DNA of 64,000 nucleotides from Pedobacter sp. SYSU D00535 (GTDB taxonomy: Bacteria; Bacteroidota; Bacteroidia; Sphingobacteriales; Sphingobacteriaceae). Shown here one piece after another: positions 25,813-35,402 of this stretch. Each line of letters starts with the position of its first letter. Positions within the stretch are counted from its first letter, which is position 1. The translations under genes and the position numbers were made by a program. A model generated the notes under the pieces. That model searched no databases and was not told where the DNA came from. It saw nothing but the letters and a program-made list of their open reading frames with translations. The DNA lies in the NCBI RefSeq assembly GCF_017355855.1, contig NZ_JAFEWD010000004.1, positions 1 through 64,000 on the forward strand, read 5' to 3'.

Positions 25813-26475
25813 ATGATAGCACGTGAACTCATCGCCGATATAATTACGCCTGTAGTCACTTCTGATACTATTCAGAAAGTGATGGACCGGATGAATGAGT
25901 TCCGCGTGTCCCATCTTCCTATTGTTGAGGAAAATCAGTTAGTGGGTGTAGTTAGCGACGACGACCTTATCGAAACACCGGATTTTAACACTTTGCTGGG
26001 GGATGTAAATCTGTCTTTAAATAATGCCTGTGTCAATCAGAATCAACACATCTATGATGTCATCAGGTTGTTTTACGATAAAAGATTAAGCCTCGTTCCC
26101 GTTCTTGACGACAATAAGAACTACCTGGGGGTGATTTCTGCCAACGCTCTGCTTGAACATTTTGCTTCTATTACAGCAGTGAAAGAGCCGGGAGGTATCA
26201 TTGTACTCGAAATTAGTAACAGAAATAACTCTCTGGCCCATATAGCTCAAATCGTTGAATCTAATAATGCCCAAGTTTTAAGCTCTTATATTAATTCATT
26301 TGCCGATTCTACCAAGCTTGAAGTAACCTTAAAGGTTAACCGTACCGATGTTTCAGCAATAGTTGCTTCTTTCGGAAGGTATGATTATAATGTTATTGCC
26401 GTTTACAGCGACCAACAGGCAGATCAAAACAATTCAGGCAGATACGATCAGCTGATGAATTATTTAAACATATAA
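25813..26475 (+). CDS. CBS-domain protein
   Basis: 220 residues. Two CBS motifs at about 8-58 (ITPVVTSDTIQKVMDRMNEFRVSHLPIVEENQLVGVVSDDDL) and 75-125 (YDVIRLFYDKRLSLVPVLDDNKNYLGVISANALL), followed by an ACT-like C-terminal region (GGIIVLEISNRNNSLAHIAQIVESNNAQVLSSYINS). The layout matches AcuB-like proteins, which bind adenine nucleotides or regulate nearby enzymes. Immediately upstream of nadK, a conserved position in this phylum, so a link to NAD(P) or nucleotide levels is possible. Confidence 0.9.
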   Translation: MIARELIADIITPVVTSDTIQKVMDRMNEFRVSHLPIVEENQLVGVVSDDDLIETPDFNTLLGDVNLSLNNACVNQNQHIYDVIRLFYDKRLSLVPVLDDNKNYLGVISANALLEHFASITAVKEPGGIIVLEISNRNNSLAHIAQIVESNNAQVLSSYINSFADSTKLEVTLKVNRTDVSAIVASFGRYDYNVIAVYSDQQADQNNSGRYDQLMNYLNI

Positions 26476-26478
26476 AAA

Positions 26479-26523
26479 GACGAAAAGTGGGAGCTCTCTG
26501 GTCCCTCTTGATATCTTTTCGTC
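26479..26523. repeat. Nested hairpin between CBS gene and nadK
   Basis: Nine-base arms GACGAAAAG and CTTTTCGTC enclose an inner GGGA/TCCC stem. It sits in the 64-base gap upstream of nadK with no T-run after it on the plus strand; it could be an attenuator or processing site. Confidence 0.45.
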
Positions 26524-26539
26524 CCGAAACAATATTCTG

Positions 26540-27424
26540 ATGAAAATTGCGATCTACGGCAGAGAATTCAGTAATAATACACTACCATACGTACAGCAGG
26601 TTTTTGATTGTTTAGTCGAGTTGGGTATCCAACCGCTCGTATATGATAAATTTTATGAGTTTATCTCCGGAAAAGTCTTCCTGCCAAAGCAATTGGACAC
26701 GTTCCAATCATCTCTTGAGATTAAGGAGCAACAGGTTGATGTCCTGATTAGTCTTGGCGGGGATGGAACTTTACTGGATACAGTTACCCTCATCCGCGAT
26801 TCAGGTATTCCTGTGATCGGGATCAACTTTGGGCGACTTGGCTTCCTGGCCAGTATCAATAAAGACAATATTAGATCAGCTATTCAGAATCTGGTAGACC
26901 AGCAGTTCACTCTAGACAGTCGTGAATTGCTAAGCATTGAATCTGAAACTCCTGTATTTGGGAATGAGAACTTCGCCCTCAACGATGTTACCATCCATCG
27001 AAGAGATAACTCAGCGATGATGATCATTCACACCTATCTGAACGGGGAGTTTTTGAATTCTTACTGGGCCGATGGTTTGATCATCGCTACGCCCACCGGA
27101 TCAACCGCTTATTCTTTAAGTTGCGGCGGTCCCATTATTTTTCCGAATTCTGATAATTTTGTAATTACACCAGTAGCTCCGCATAATTTGAACGTACGGC
27201 CGGTTGTCGTGTCCGATTCAAACGTCCTGTCTTTCGAGTTAGAAGGTCGAAGCTCAAAATATCTTCTTTCCTGTGATTCCAGAACGGAGGTGATTGACTG
27301 TTCTCTGAAATTCAGCGTTCGCCGGGCCGACTTTAAAATTAATTTAGTGAGGCTGAACAATGAATCCTACTTGTCCACGTTAAGGAACAAGCTTCTGTGG
27401 GGTATTGATACCAGAAACTACTAG
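26540..27424 (+). CDS. nadK: NAD kinase
   Basis: 294 residues. The NAD kinase signature GGDGTLLD is at 73-80, followed by PVIGINFGRLGFLASI and WADGLIIATPTGSTAYSLSCGGPI, which form the NAD and ATP sites. It phosphorylates NAD to NADP in the cytoplasm. The long frame of the next gene overlaps its 3' end; the preferred porG start lies after the stop. Confidence 0.96.
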   Translation: MKIAIYGREFSNNTLPYVQQVFDCLVELGIQPLVYDKFYEFISGKVFLPKQLDTFQSSLEIKEQQVDVLISLGGDGTLLDTVTLIRDSGIPVIGINFGRLGFLASINKDNIRSAIQNLVDQQFTLDSRELLSIESETPVFGNENFALNDVTIHRRDNSAMMIIHTYLNGEFLNSYWADGLIIATPTGSTAYSLSCGGPIIFPNSDNFVITPVAPHNLNVRPVVVSDSNVLSFELEGRSSKYLLSCDSRTEVIDCSLKFSVRRADFKINLVRLNNESYLSTLRNKLLWGIDTRNY

Positions 27425-27479
27425 TAAATCCTTATGGCGGAAGCAGGGGATAACAATAAAAGATCTTACAAATAGAACG

Positions 27480-28298
27480 TTGAATTCATCCGTAAAACTA
27501 AGTCTCTTACTTCTCCTGTCTATCATTTCCCTGGGAAGTTTTGCGCAAAGCTGGGATATAGGGGGATTTGTTGGGGGAGCAGCTTATATGGGAGACCTTA
27601 ATCCTGTAAACCCTTTGAAAGTGAATAACCTCGCTTTTGGTGCACAGGTAAAACGGAATTTCAACCCGCATTGGTCTTTGAAACTGAACTTTGTGAAGGG
27701 AAAGGTTGAGGCCTATGATGGTCAGTCTGACAGCGAGCAGCAGCGAATTCGTAACCTTAGTTTTTTTTCCCCTGTCAACGAGATTAGCTTACAAACAGAG
27801 TTTAACTTCTTCAAATACGTTCCTTCCTTTAGCCGCAAGCGATATACTCCTTTCCTTTACGCTGGCCTAGGCATGGTAACCTTTAATCCAAAAACGATTC
27901 ACAGCGACGGAAATACTTACGAGCTAAATTTATTAGGGACTGAAGGTCAGGACTTCTACAAACCTTACAATACCTATGCGTTGGTGATCCCATACGGGGG
28001 AGGAGTTAAATATAATATCAGCGGAAACTGGAGCCTGATTGCAGAGGCCGGATATAGAACTGCTTATACCGATTATCTCGACGATGTGAGTGGAAAGTAT
28101 GCTTCTCCCGCCAGTCTTGTTGTGCCTAATGACCCGCAAACTACTCGCCTTCGACAGGAGCTTGCTGATCGTTCTGTTGGCAAGGTGGGAGTTCCAGGTA
28201 CTCAACGTGGCGATTTCAGAACTAAGGACACTTATATGTTTGTCGGACTGAGCATCACTTATTCGATTTTCAGTCAAAAATGTCCTGTTGTTGAGTAA
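27480..28298 (+). CDS. T9SS outer-membrane protein PorG-like (DUF6089)
   Basis: 273 residues from a TTG start that puts a signal peptide at the front (MNSSVKLSLLLLLSIISLGSFAQ). The mature part is a small barrel: SWDIGGFVGGAAYMGDLNPVNP, then FNPHWSLKLNFVKG and FAGLG-type strands (FLYAGLGMVTFNP), ending YMFVGLSITYSIFSQKCP. In Porphyromonas gingivalis PorG lies directly before uppS and the omp85 gene, the same order as here, and PorG holds the PorK/PorN ring to the outer membrane. The open frame starts at 27405 (TTG) inside nadK; those 25 extra residues would precede the signal peptide and are unlikely. Confidence 0.82.
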   Translation: MNSSVKLSLLLLLSIISLGSFAQSWDIGGFVGGAAYMGDLNPVNPLKVNNLAFGAQVKRNFNPHWSLKLNFVKGKVEAYDGQSDSEQQRIRNLSFFSPVNEISLQTEFNFFKYVPSFSRKRYTPFLYAGLGMVTFNPKTIHSDGNTYELNLLGTEGQDFYKPYNTYALVIPYGGGVKYNISGNWSLIAEAGYRTAYTDYLDDVSGKYASPASLVVPNDPQTTRLRQELADRSVGKVGVPGTQRGDFRTKDTYMFVGLSITYSIFSQKCPVVE

Positions 28299-28370
28299 GA
28301 TACAGTTCCTCCCGGCCTACACTGGTATGGGATTAATTCTTAATCTGAACGAGAAATATCAAAACTTTGC

Positions 28371-28378
28371 TACCTTTG
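28371..28378 (+). promoter_or_regulatory. Possible -7 element upstream of uppS
   Basis: TACCTTTG matches TAnnTTTG, 37 bases before the ATG. No TTG at the -33 position, so a promoter for uppS-bamA-ompH is plausible but unproven. Confidence 0.4.
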
Positions 28379-28415
28379 AACCCCAAATGTCGACTCTGCG
28401 GACTTCAATTAAAAG

Positions 28416-29156
28416 ATGGGTTTACTCGATCAAATAGATAAAAATAAGCTACCTAGACACATTGCTGTTATCATGGATGGTAACGGGCGTTGGGCAAAAG
28501 AAAAAGGAAAACTGAGGGTTTTTGGCCACCAAAATGGTGTGTTGGCGGTTCGTGATACGGTGGAAGGGGCCGTTGAAGCAGGAATCGAATTTCTTACCTT
28601 ATATGCCTTCTCAACTGAAAATTGGAACCGACCTAAACTGGAAGTAATGGCCTTGATGGAACTGCTGGTAGCAACCATAAATAAGGAGACCAAAACACTA
28701 ATGGATAACGACGTTCGTTTAAATGCTATTGGTGATTTATCCCAACTTCCTGATCGCTGTTATAAGCAATTACAGGAGGCCATAAACAAAACTGCTAATA
28801 ATAAACGTTGCACATTAACGCTCGCTCTAAGCTATAGTTCAAGATGGGAGATTGTTGAAGCTGCAAAGAAACTTGGCAGGCAAATACAGGAGGGGCGTTT
28901 AAATCCCGATGATATTAATGACCAGGTGTTTTCAGGCGCCTTATGCACTGCTGATATGCCCGATCCGGAATTAATGATTCGTACAAGTGGGGAGCATCGG
29001 ATAAGTAACTATTTATTATGGCAACTGGCCTATGCAGAGTTATACTTCACACAGAAGTTATGGCCTGACTTCAGGAGAGAAGACCTCTTTGAAGCCATCC
29101 TGGATTTTCAGAAAAGGGAGCGTCGCTTTGGAATGACCAGTGAGCAAATCAAGTAA
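28416..29156 (+). CDS. uppS: Isoprenyl (undecaprenyl) diphosphate synthase
   Basis: 246 residues. Catalytic start MDGNGRWAK (D21), then FLTLYAFSTENWNRP, the RTSGEHRISNYLLWQLAYAELYF and LWPDF region of cis-prenyltransferases. It makes the C55 carrier lipid for peptidoglycan and surface glycans. It precedes bamA by 59 bases on the same strand; the group nadK-porG-uppS-bamA-ompH is conserved in the phylum. Confidence 0.96.
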   Translation: MGLLDQIDKNKLPRHIAVIMDGNGRWAKEKGKLRVFGHQNGVLAVRDTVEGAVEAGIEFLTLYAFSTENWNRPKLEVMALMELLVATINKETKTLMDNDVRLNAIGDLSQLPDRCYKQLQEAINKTANNKRCTLTLALSYSSRWEIVEAAKKLGRQIQEGRLNPDDINDQVFSGALCTADMPDPELMIRTSGEHRISNYLLWQLAYAELYFTQKLWPDFRREDLFEAILDFQKRERRFGMTSEQIK

Positions 29157-29215
29157 TTTCCCATTTAACAAAAATTAACAAGTGTTTAAGCTAATTTAGC
29201 GACGTAAGAAAAGAA

Positions 29216-31771
29216 ATGAATAAGTTTTTAATAACCTTATATTTATTATTGATCGCTTCGGCAACTATGGCTCAAATAGGTGGTCGTCCTCAACCTGGTA
29301 TTCGAAGACCAGCGGCTGCTGAAGATGAACTGAGCTATTTAAATCCGAAGGAATACGTTATCGGCGGAACTTCTGTAACGGGCACACAATACCTGGATAA
29401 AGACATTCTGGTACAAATTGCTAAACTAACGCCTGGTGAAAGAATTGAAGTACCAGGAGAGGCAACTGCCAATGCAGTAAGAAATTTGTGGTCTCAAGGA
29501 CTGTTTGATGATGTTCAACTGAATATCGCTCAGATCAGAAGTGATACTGTTTTCTTTAACATCAGCGTGGTTGAAAGACCAAGATTAACGCGAATTGATA
29601 TCAAAGGCCTTCGAAAAGGAGAGACGGAAGATATTCAGGAAAAATTGAATGATAAGAAAGGTAAGATTGTTAATGAGGCGCTTTTAAGTACAAGTACTGC
29701 GATTATCAAAAAATACTTCAATGAGAAAGGGTATCTCTATGCGGATGTGAATTTTAAGCAGGTTAAAGATACTTCGGAGGCTAACAACGTTGTTTTGCAG
29801 GTACTGGTTGACAAAAATGCCAAGACCAAAATCGAAGATATTACTTTCGAAGGGAACGAAGAGTTTTCAGACAGTCAGTTGAAGAAGCTGATGAAGAAGA
29901 CGAAAGAGAAGTCTACCCTTAATATTTTCCGCTCTGCAAAGTTCCTTCAGGATAAGTATGAGGAGGATAAAAGAAATTTGATAGCCAAGCTGCATGACAA
30001 GGGCTACCGCGACGCGGAGATTGTCAGTGACTCTGTCATCAGAAACCCCAATCAAACAGTAGATATTACTATTAAGCTGCATGAAGGTCCTAAGTATTAT
30101 TTTGGTAATATCACCTGGGCTGGCAATGCGGTATACAGTACCGATTACCTGAATACTTTGCTCGCTATTGAGAAAGGCGACGTGTTTAGCGAAGAAAAAC
30201 TTGAGAAAAAACTTCGGGGTAGTCCTCACGGAACCGACGTATCATCTTTGTATCTGAATAACGGCTACTTAACTTTTGGTGTGGATCCGGTACAGACAAG
30301 AGTGCATGGAGATACAATCGACTTGGAGCTGCGGATATTCGAAGGGCCTCAGTACACTATCAACAAGGTATCCTTAAAAGGGAATGAAATTACTAATGAT
30401 AAAGTAGTTTTACGTGAGATCCGTACCAAACCAGGACAAAAGTTTTCTAAGGAACTTGTTGTTCGTACTACCCGTGAAATTGCGCAGTTAGGAAACTTTG
30501 ATGAACAGAAAACAGACGTTCGTCCTATTCCAAACCCTGCAGATGGTACAGTTGATATTGAGTACACCGTAGTTGAAAAGCCTTCTGATCAGATTGAACT
30601 TTCAGGTGGTTTTGGCGGGGGAAGGATTATCGGTACCCTGGGATTAACCTTCAATAACTTCTCAGCCCGTAACTTGTTCAACTTTAAAGAGTGGAAACCA
30701 CTTCCAAAAGGTGACGGCCAGAAGTTAAGTATCCGGGGACAAACGAATGGAAAATTCTATCAGTCGTTTAACTTTTCGTTCTCAGAACCATGGTTAGGTG
30801 GTAAGAAGCCAGTTTATTTTGGGGTAAGTGCTTTCACTTCTCTTTATTCTTCGGGGTATAGTATCTACAATACCAATATTCCTGACGAGGACATGTCCCG
30901 AATTAGAATGAACGGTGTGACCGTGAGTTTAGGAAAGCGATTGAAATGGCCGGATGACTACTTCCAGGTAAACTATGCGGTGAACCTTCAGCAGTACAAC
31001 CTGAAGAACTACACCGGCTTCCTGATCCAAAACGGAAATTCGTACAACTTCAACTTAACCCAGCAATATAGCCGGAACTCCGTAGATGCTCCTATTTATC
31101 CGACAACTGGTTCTCACTTGCGACTGACGATACAGGCAACGCCTCCATACTCGTTGTTAAATAACGTCAATTACGCAACTGCTACCCCTGAAGACCGCTA
31201 CCGGTTTACAGAGTATCATAAATGGAAGTTCGAATCGCAGTGGTATCAACGCATCGCAGGAAAACTGGTGTTAAAGGCCCAGGCTCAATTCGGGTTCCTG
31301 GGACAGTACACCAGAGCGGTAGGACAGTCTCCGTTTGAACGGTTTAAACTGGGTGGTGATGGTATGCAAGGATTCGATTTCCTTCAGGGATCGGAAGTGA
31401 TCGCAATGCGTGGTTACGAAAACGGCGCAGTAATACCAAATGGATCTGATCCAACCATCGCAAGGAACTCAGGAAGCCCGATCTTTAATAAATATATTTT
31501 AGAGTTGAGACATCCCCTTACCCTCAATCAGCAAGCAACAGTTTTCTTACTAGCTTTTGCTGAAGGTGGTAATACCTGGGACAGATTCCGAGATTTTAAT
31601 CCATTCAACGTTCGTCGTTCGGCGGGTGTTGGTGCTCGTATCTTCCTGCCCATTTTTGGTTTGCTCGGAATTGACTACGGTTACGGATTTGACCGTATCC
31701 CCGGATTACCCGACGCCAGTAGAGGACAGTTCCACTTCAGTATTGCGCAGCAGTTGAACGGAGGATTCTAA
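29216..31771 (+). CDS. bamA: Outer-membrane protein assembly factor BamA (Omp85)
   Basis: 851 residues. Signal peptide (MNKFLITLYLLLIASATMAQ), then consecutive POTRA domains (about 50-450) with the typical GLFDDVQL, LRKGETEDIQEKL and GNEEFSDSQLKKLM segments, then a 16-strand barrel (about 460-851). The barrel carries the lid-loop motif near GGDGMQGFDF and ends HFSIAQQLNGGF with the final aromatic residue. It inserts beta-barrel proteins into the outer membrane. The next gene encodes a Skp-like chaperone, matching the usual bamA-skp order. Confidence 0.95.
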   Translation: MNKFLITLYLLLIASATMAQIGGRPQPGIRRPAAAEDELSYLNPKEYVIGGTSVTGTQYLDKDILVQIAKLTPGERIEVPGEATANAVRNLWSQGLFDDVQLNIAQIRSDTVFFNISVVERPRLTRIDIKGLRKGETEDIQEKLNDKKGKIVNEALLSTSTAIIKKYFNEKGYLYADVNFKQVKDTSEANNVVLQVLVDKNAKTKIEDITFEGNEEFSDSQLKKLMKKTKEKSTLNIFRSAKFLQDKYEEDKRNLIAKLHDKGYRDAEIVSDSVIRNPNQTVDITIKLHEGPKYYFGNITWAGNAVYSTDYLNTLLAIEKGDVFSEEKLEKKLRGSPHGTDVSSLYLNNGYLTFGVDPVQTRVHGDTIDLELRIFEGPQYTINKVSLKGNEITNDKVVLREIRTKPGQKFSKELVVRTTREIAQLGNFDEQKTDVRPIPNPADGTVDIEYTVVEKPSDQIELSGGFGGGRIIGTLGLTFNNFSARNLFNFKEWKPLPKGDGQKLSIRGQTNGKFYQSFNFSFSEPWLGGKKPVYFGVSAFTSLYSSGYSIYNTNIPDEDMSRIRMNGVTVSLGKRLKWPDDYFQVNYAVNLQQYNLKNYTGFLIQNGNSYNFNLTQQYSRNSVDAPIYPTTGSHLRLTIQATPPYSLLNNVNYATATPEDRYRFTEYHKWKFESQWYQRIAGKLVLKAQAQFGFLGQYTRAVGQSPFERFKLGGDGMQGFDFLQGSEVIAMRGYENGAVIPNGSDPTIARNSGSPIFNKYILELRHPLTLNQQATVFLLAFAEGGNTWDRFRDFNPFNVRRSAGVGARIFLPIFGLLGIDYGYGFDRIPGLPDASRGQFHFSIAQQLNGGF

Positions 31772-31833
31772 AAAAATAAAATTGTAGGAGGCCTTAAACT
31801 TTTAGTAGGGCCAATGATCAAAGCTGAAAATAG

Positions 31834-32367
31834 ATGATGAAAAAGTTTTTGTTTCTTATTTCTTTTACATTACTTGCAAGTGTATCGGCTTTCGCTCAGC
31901 GTTTTGCTTACGTGGATAGCGAGTATATTCTGAAGCATATTCCTGAATATACATCCGCGCAAAAACAGCTTGATGCGCTTTCGCAGCAGTGGCAAAAAGA
32001 GGTGGACGGCAGGTTTGCCGAGATTGAGAAGATGTATAAGGCCTACCAGGCTGATCAGGTACTGCTAACAGACGAAATGCGGAAACGGCGGGAAAATGAA
32101 ATAGTGGAGAAAGAGAAAGCCGCTAAAGATTTCCAACGCCAGAAATTCGGTTTCGAAGGAGATCTTTATCAGCAACGTGTAAAACTGATTAAGCCTATAC
32201 AAGAAAGGGTAGCAAAGGCCGTTGAAGCGGTTGCAGAGAGTAGTGGCTTGGACATGATCCTCGACAAAAACAGCAATGTAATAATGTTGTATGCGAGTTT
32301 ACGTTTAGATAAAAGCAACGATGTAATTACAAGGCTTGGATACAAGCCGGGTACACTAGCAAAGTAA
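31834..32367 (+). CDS. OmpH/Skp-family periplasmic chaperone, first copy
   Basis: 177 residues: signal peptide (about 1-21, ending SVSAFAQ), then RFAYVDSEYILKHIPEYTSAQKQL and a long charged coiled-coil (residues 50-115) before the small beta core (SGLDMILDKNSNVIMLYAS). Skp trimers carry unfolded barrel proteins across the periplasm. The two tandem copies after bamA correspond to the two ompH genes of Porphyromonas gingivalis. Confidence 0.93.
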   Translation: MMKKFLFLISFTLLASVSAFAQRFAYVDSEYILKHIPEYTSAQKQLDALSQQWQKEVDGRFAEIEKMYKAYQADQVLLTDEMRKRRENEIVEKEKAAKDFQRQKFGFEGDLYQQRVKLIKPIQERVAKAVEAVAESSGLDMILDKNSNVIMLYASLRLDKSNDVITRLGYKPGTLAK

Positions 32368-32400
32368 GAGTTTAGAAATAAAATAAATTTAATACCAGTA

Positions 32401-32958
32401 ATGAGAAAATTAGTTAAAGTAGCAGTAGTTGCAGTTGGATTATTCTTCGCAGGTAATGCTGTTCAGGCACAGCAGAAGTTTGCGCATATTAATTCTGGCG
32501 ATCTTTTGCAAGCCATGCCTGAAATGAAAGCAGCAGATGCGAGTTTTAAGACTTTTCAGGATCAGAAAGAGAATCAGCTAAAGCAAATGGATGCTGAACG
32601 TCAAAAAAAGATTACCAGTTACCAGGAAAAAGCCAGAACCCTAAGCGAGGCAAATAAAGAGCAAATTGGTAAGGAGATGGAAGCTCTTGCGAAAGAGATT
32701 CAGGATATGGAAAAACGTATCGGTGAGACTCAACAAAAAGCTCAGCAAGAGTTGCAGGCTAAACAGGCGGAGCTTTATCAACCGGTTTACAAGAAAGCAG
32801 AAGAGGCTGTAAAAGCAGTTTCCAAAGAAAAAGGATACGCTTACGTTTTTGATGTCTCTCAACCTGGGGTGGTTTACTTCGATGGCGGTGACGACATCCT
32901 GACAGCGGTAAAAGCAAAGTTGGGTATTGCGGGTGGTGCACCAACAGCAAAGAAATAA
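32401..32958 (+). CDS. OmpH/Skp-family periplasmic chaperone, second copy
   Basis: 185 residues: signal peptide (MRKLVKVAVVAVGLFFAGNAVQAQ), FAHINSGDLLQAMPEMKAADASFK, and a Lys/Glu/Gln-rich coiled coil (about 50-125), then YAYVFDVSQPGVVYFDGGDD. A paralogue of the preceding gene, 33 bases downstream. It is the last gene of the envelope operon; a strong terminator follows 22 bases after the stop. Confidence 0.93.
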   Translation: MRKLVKVAVVAVGLFFAGNAVQAQQKFAHINSGDLLQAMPEMKAADASFKTFQDQKENQLKQMDAERQKKITSYQEKARTLSEANKEQIGKEMEALAKEIQDMEKRIGETQQKAQQELQAKQAELYQPVYKKAEEAVKAVSKEKGYAYVFDVSQPGVVYFDGGDDILTAVKAKLGIAGGAPTAKK

Positions 32959-32980
32959 AAGAAATTAAAAGGTTAAGAAA

Positions 32981-33007
32981 GCGGAGCAGAGATGCTCCGC
33001 TTTTTTT
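32981..33007 (+). terminator. Rho-independent terminator after the ompH genes
   Basis: GCGGAGCA-GAGA-TGCTCCGC, a perfect eight-base stem with a GNRA-type tetraloop, followed by seven T. It separates the bamA-ompH unit from nuoH. Confidence 0.93.
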
Positions 33008-33071
33008 GTTTTATAACTGCCGTTTATTAGTCATAATTAATATTAATGACCGCATTTTCCCGCCTATTTGC

Positions 33072-33079
33072 TAAGTTTG
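33072..33079 (+). promoter_or_regulatory. Probable -7 element of the nuoH-N operon
   Basis: TAAGTTTG matches TAnnTTTG, 16 bases before the nuoH TTG start and downstream of the terminator. No -33 TTG at the expected spacing. Confidence 0.45.
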
Positions 33080-33095
33080 CACGCAGTTTTATAAT

Positions 33096-34166
33096 TTGAA
33101 TCCATACTTCACATATATCCTGATAGCTGTAGCTCTATTCTCATTTACAGCAATTTTTGCGCTCTTTGCAGTATATGCTGAACGCAAGGTGTCTGCATTT
33201 ATACAAGATAGGCTGGGACCGATGGAAACAGGAGTGTATGGGAGCCTACAAACGCTGGCTGATATTTTGAAAATGCTGCAAAAGGAGCTCATCGTCCCTG
33301 CCGCAGCAGACAAAGTGCTATTCGTAGTGGCACCAGTCATCATTTTTGTATCGGTCTACATGGGCTTTGCAAGTTTGCCCTGGGGACCGGGGCTTATACC
33401 GGCTTCATTAAATTTGGGAGTATTCTACGTTTTTGCAATTATCTCCGTAGAGTCGGTTGGTATTTTGATGGCAGGGTGGGGCTCGAATAACAAGTACTCT
33501 CTTCTCGGTGCCCTGAGGTCTGTCGCCCAGGTTGTATCTTATGAAATTCCGGCTGGGATAGCAATTATTTCAGCAGTAATGATCTCACAAAGTTTGGATC
33601 TGCAGGTAATTGCCACGAAGCAAGGCATATTGTCTACAGAAGGAGCAAAGTTTTTAGGACTGTGGGATGTGAGTGGGGTTGGAGGTTTCCTTGCCTGGAA
33701 TGTTTTTCAGGCGCCGCATCTGCTGTTAGCGTATGTGATTTATTTTATAGCCTCTCTCGCCGAATGCAATAGAGCTCCGTTTGACATCCCTGAGGCAGAA
33801 TCAGAGCTTGTTTCTGGTTTTCACACTGAATATACAGGAATACGATTTGCATTGATTTTTTTGGGTGAATATTCCATGATGTTCCTGGTGGGAATGTTTG
33901 GTGTTTTGCTCTTCTTGGGAGGATGGAACACGCCGTTGCCCAATATAGGTAGCTTTACCCTCGCCGACTGGACCACGGGTACAGGTTGGGGCGTGTTTTG
34001 GATAGTGGCTAAAGTACTGCTAGTTGTATTTGTGCAAATGTGGCTAAGATGGACTTTGCCCAGGTTGCGCGTAGATCAGCTGATGAACCTGTGCTGGAAG
34101 GTGCTAACGCCTCTGGCATTTCTTTGCATGCTGATTTCCGGAGTGTGGCAATTATTGGTGATGTAG
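33096..34166 (+). CDS. nuoH: NADH-quinone oxidoreductase subunit H
   Basis: 356 residues, slightly above the usual 320-350. Eight membrane helices with the conserved quinone-site loops: [63 protein letters not shown] and [16 protein letters not shown]. NuoH connects the membrane arm to the hydrophilic arm of complex I and forms much of the quinone chamber. Start is TTG: the upstream frame has a TAA at 33072 and no ATG, GTG or other TTG between. Confidence 0.96.
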   Translation: MNPYFTYILIAVALFSFTAIFALFAVYAERKVSAFIQDRLGPMETGVYGSLQTLADILKMLQKELIVPAAADKVLFVVAPVIIFVSVYMGFASLPWGPGLIPASLNLGVFYVFAIISVESVGILMAGWGSNNKYSLLGALRSVAQVVSYEIPAGIAIISAVMISQSLDLQVIATKQGILSTEGAKFLGLWDVSGVGGFLAWNVFQAPHLLLAYVIYFIASLAECNRAPFDIPEAESELVSGFHTEYTGIRFALIFLGEYSMMFLVGMFGVLLFLGGWNTPLPNIGSFTLADWTTGTGWGVFWIVAKVLLVVFVQMWLRWTLPRLRVDQLMNLCWKVLTPLAFLCMLISGVWQLLVM

Positions 34167-34254
34167 AAGGAGTGTGTTTAGGATTTGTGTTGATTTATCA
34201 GGAAGACAATCAAAGGTTGTAATTAGCTCCCTTTGATTCCATTCCCCAAATTGA

Positions 34255-34854
34255 TTGAACTTGATAATTAGGAATACGATATCTGCTTTTATAACTGCCT
34301 GGAAGGGTTTAGCTCTTACATGGAAGCATATGTTTGCGGCCGGTAAGAAACGTAAAAGCATTGATATAAAAAACGATAATTACTTTGCAGAACAAGAGGG
34401 TGTCGTAACCGTCCAATATCCGAAGGAAAAAATTCCAATTCCCGAAGTAGGCCGATATCAGCTTCATGTAGAGATAGACGATTGTATTGTTTGCGATCTT
34501 TGCGCTAAAATCTGCCCGGTTGATTGCATCGAAATCGAAAGTATTAAAGCGACAGGGCCTATTGGCCAAACTTCTGATGGAACCACTAAAAGGTTGTATC
34601 CGGCAAAGTTTGATATCGATATGGCGAAGTGCCTTTACTGTGGCTTGTGCACAGTGGTCTGTCCAACAGAATGTATTACCATGACCAACCAGTACGACCG
34701 AAGTGTGACTCATATCTCAGAATTAACCTATAAGTTTTCGGATATGACGCCTCAGGATGCGGAGGAGAAACGACAGGAACTCGCAAAGCAGCAAGCAGAA
34801 AAGCAGGCGGCTAAAGAGGCAGCAATGAAAGCTGCGAAAAAGAAGGAAGAGTAA
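34255..34854 (+). CDS. nuoI: NADH-quinone oxidoreductase subunit I
   Basis: 199 residues. Two 4Fe-4S motifs, CIVCDLCAKICPVDC and CLYCGLCTVVCPTEC, carry clusters N6a and N6b that pass electrons toward the quinone. The C-terminal 35 residues are a Lys/Ala/Glu-rich tail. The start is TTG, preceded directly in frame by TGA, so nothing upstream is possible. An 88-base gap separates it from nuoH. The TAA shares its last A with the ATG of nuoJ. Confidence 0.96.
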   Translation: MNLIIRNTISAFITAWKGLALTWKHMFAAGKKRKSIDIKNDNYFAEQEGVVTVQYPKEKIPIPEVGRYQLHVEIDDCIVCDLCAKICPVDCIEIESIKATGPIGQTSDGTTKRLYPAKFDIDMAKCLYCGLCTVVCPTECITMTNQYDRSVTHISELTYKFSDMTPQDAEEKRQELAKQQAEKQAAKEAAMKAAKKKEE

Positions 34855-35402
34855 TGAACATAGAACAAATCGTGTTTTATTTTTTATCTGCAGTGGTGTT
34901 GGTTTCAGCACTTCTGGTGGTTGCAATGAAAAACCTGGTGCGTTCTATATTCTTGTTTTTTCTAACACTGTTTTCAATGGCAGGACTCTTTGTTTTTGCC
35001 TTGGCCGACTTCGTTGCTATTACACAGGTAGTGGTGTATGTAGGAGGAGTCTTGGTCCTGATGATTTTTGCGTTTCTGCTTTCCAACAGGGATATTCTAA
35101 ACAACCCTGACGCAGTAAAGATTAACGGAAAGTTCCTGACGGCTCATCATCTTCCGGGCCTGGTTGTCTCATTTCTCTTTTTTACGGCTTTGATGTTTGC
35201 TTTTTCACAGTTCCAGGTGGATGAACTGGAATGGATAGCTGCATCGGAGGGAAATACATTATCGCCTTCCGATAACACCATCGAGTTGCTGGGCATTAAT
35301 ATCATGACCCGCTATTTGCTACCGTTCGAGACGATTTCCGTATTGCTCATGCTTGCTTTAATTGGAGCGGCCCATTTGGCCAGGAAGGAGCGAAAGATAT
35401 GA
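34854..35402 (+). CDS. nuoJ: NADH-quinone oxidoreductase subunit J
   Basis: 182 residues with five membrane helices. FYFLSAVVLVSALLVVAMKNLVRSIFLFFLTLFSMAGLFVFALADFVAITQVVVYVGGVLVLMIFAFLL contains the conserved third helix with the pi-bulge region of complex I. Both ends overlap their neighbours (TAATG with nuoI, ATGA with nuoK), so translation is coupled. Confidence 0.94.
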   Translation: MNIEQIVFYFLSAVVLVSALLVVAMKNLVRSIFLFFLTLFSMAGLFVFALADFVAITQVVVYVGGVLVLMIFAFLLSNRDILNNPDAVKINGKFLTAHHLPGLVVSFLFFTALMFAFSQFQVDELEWIAASEGNTLSPSDNTIELLGINIMTRYLLPFETISVLLMLALIGAAHLARKERKI

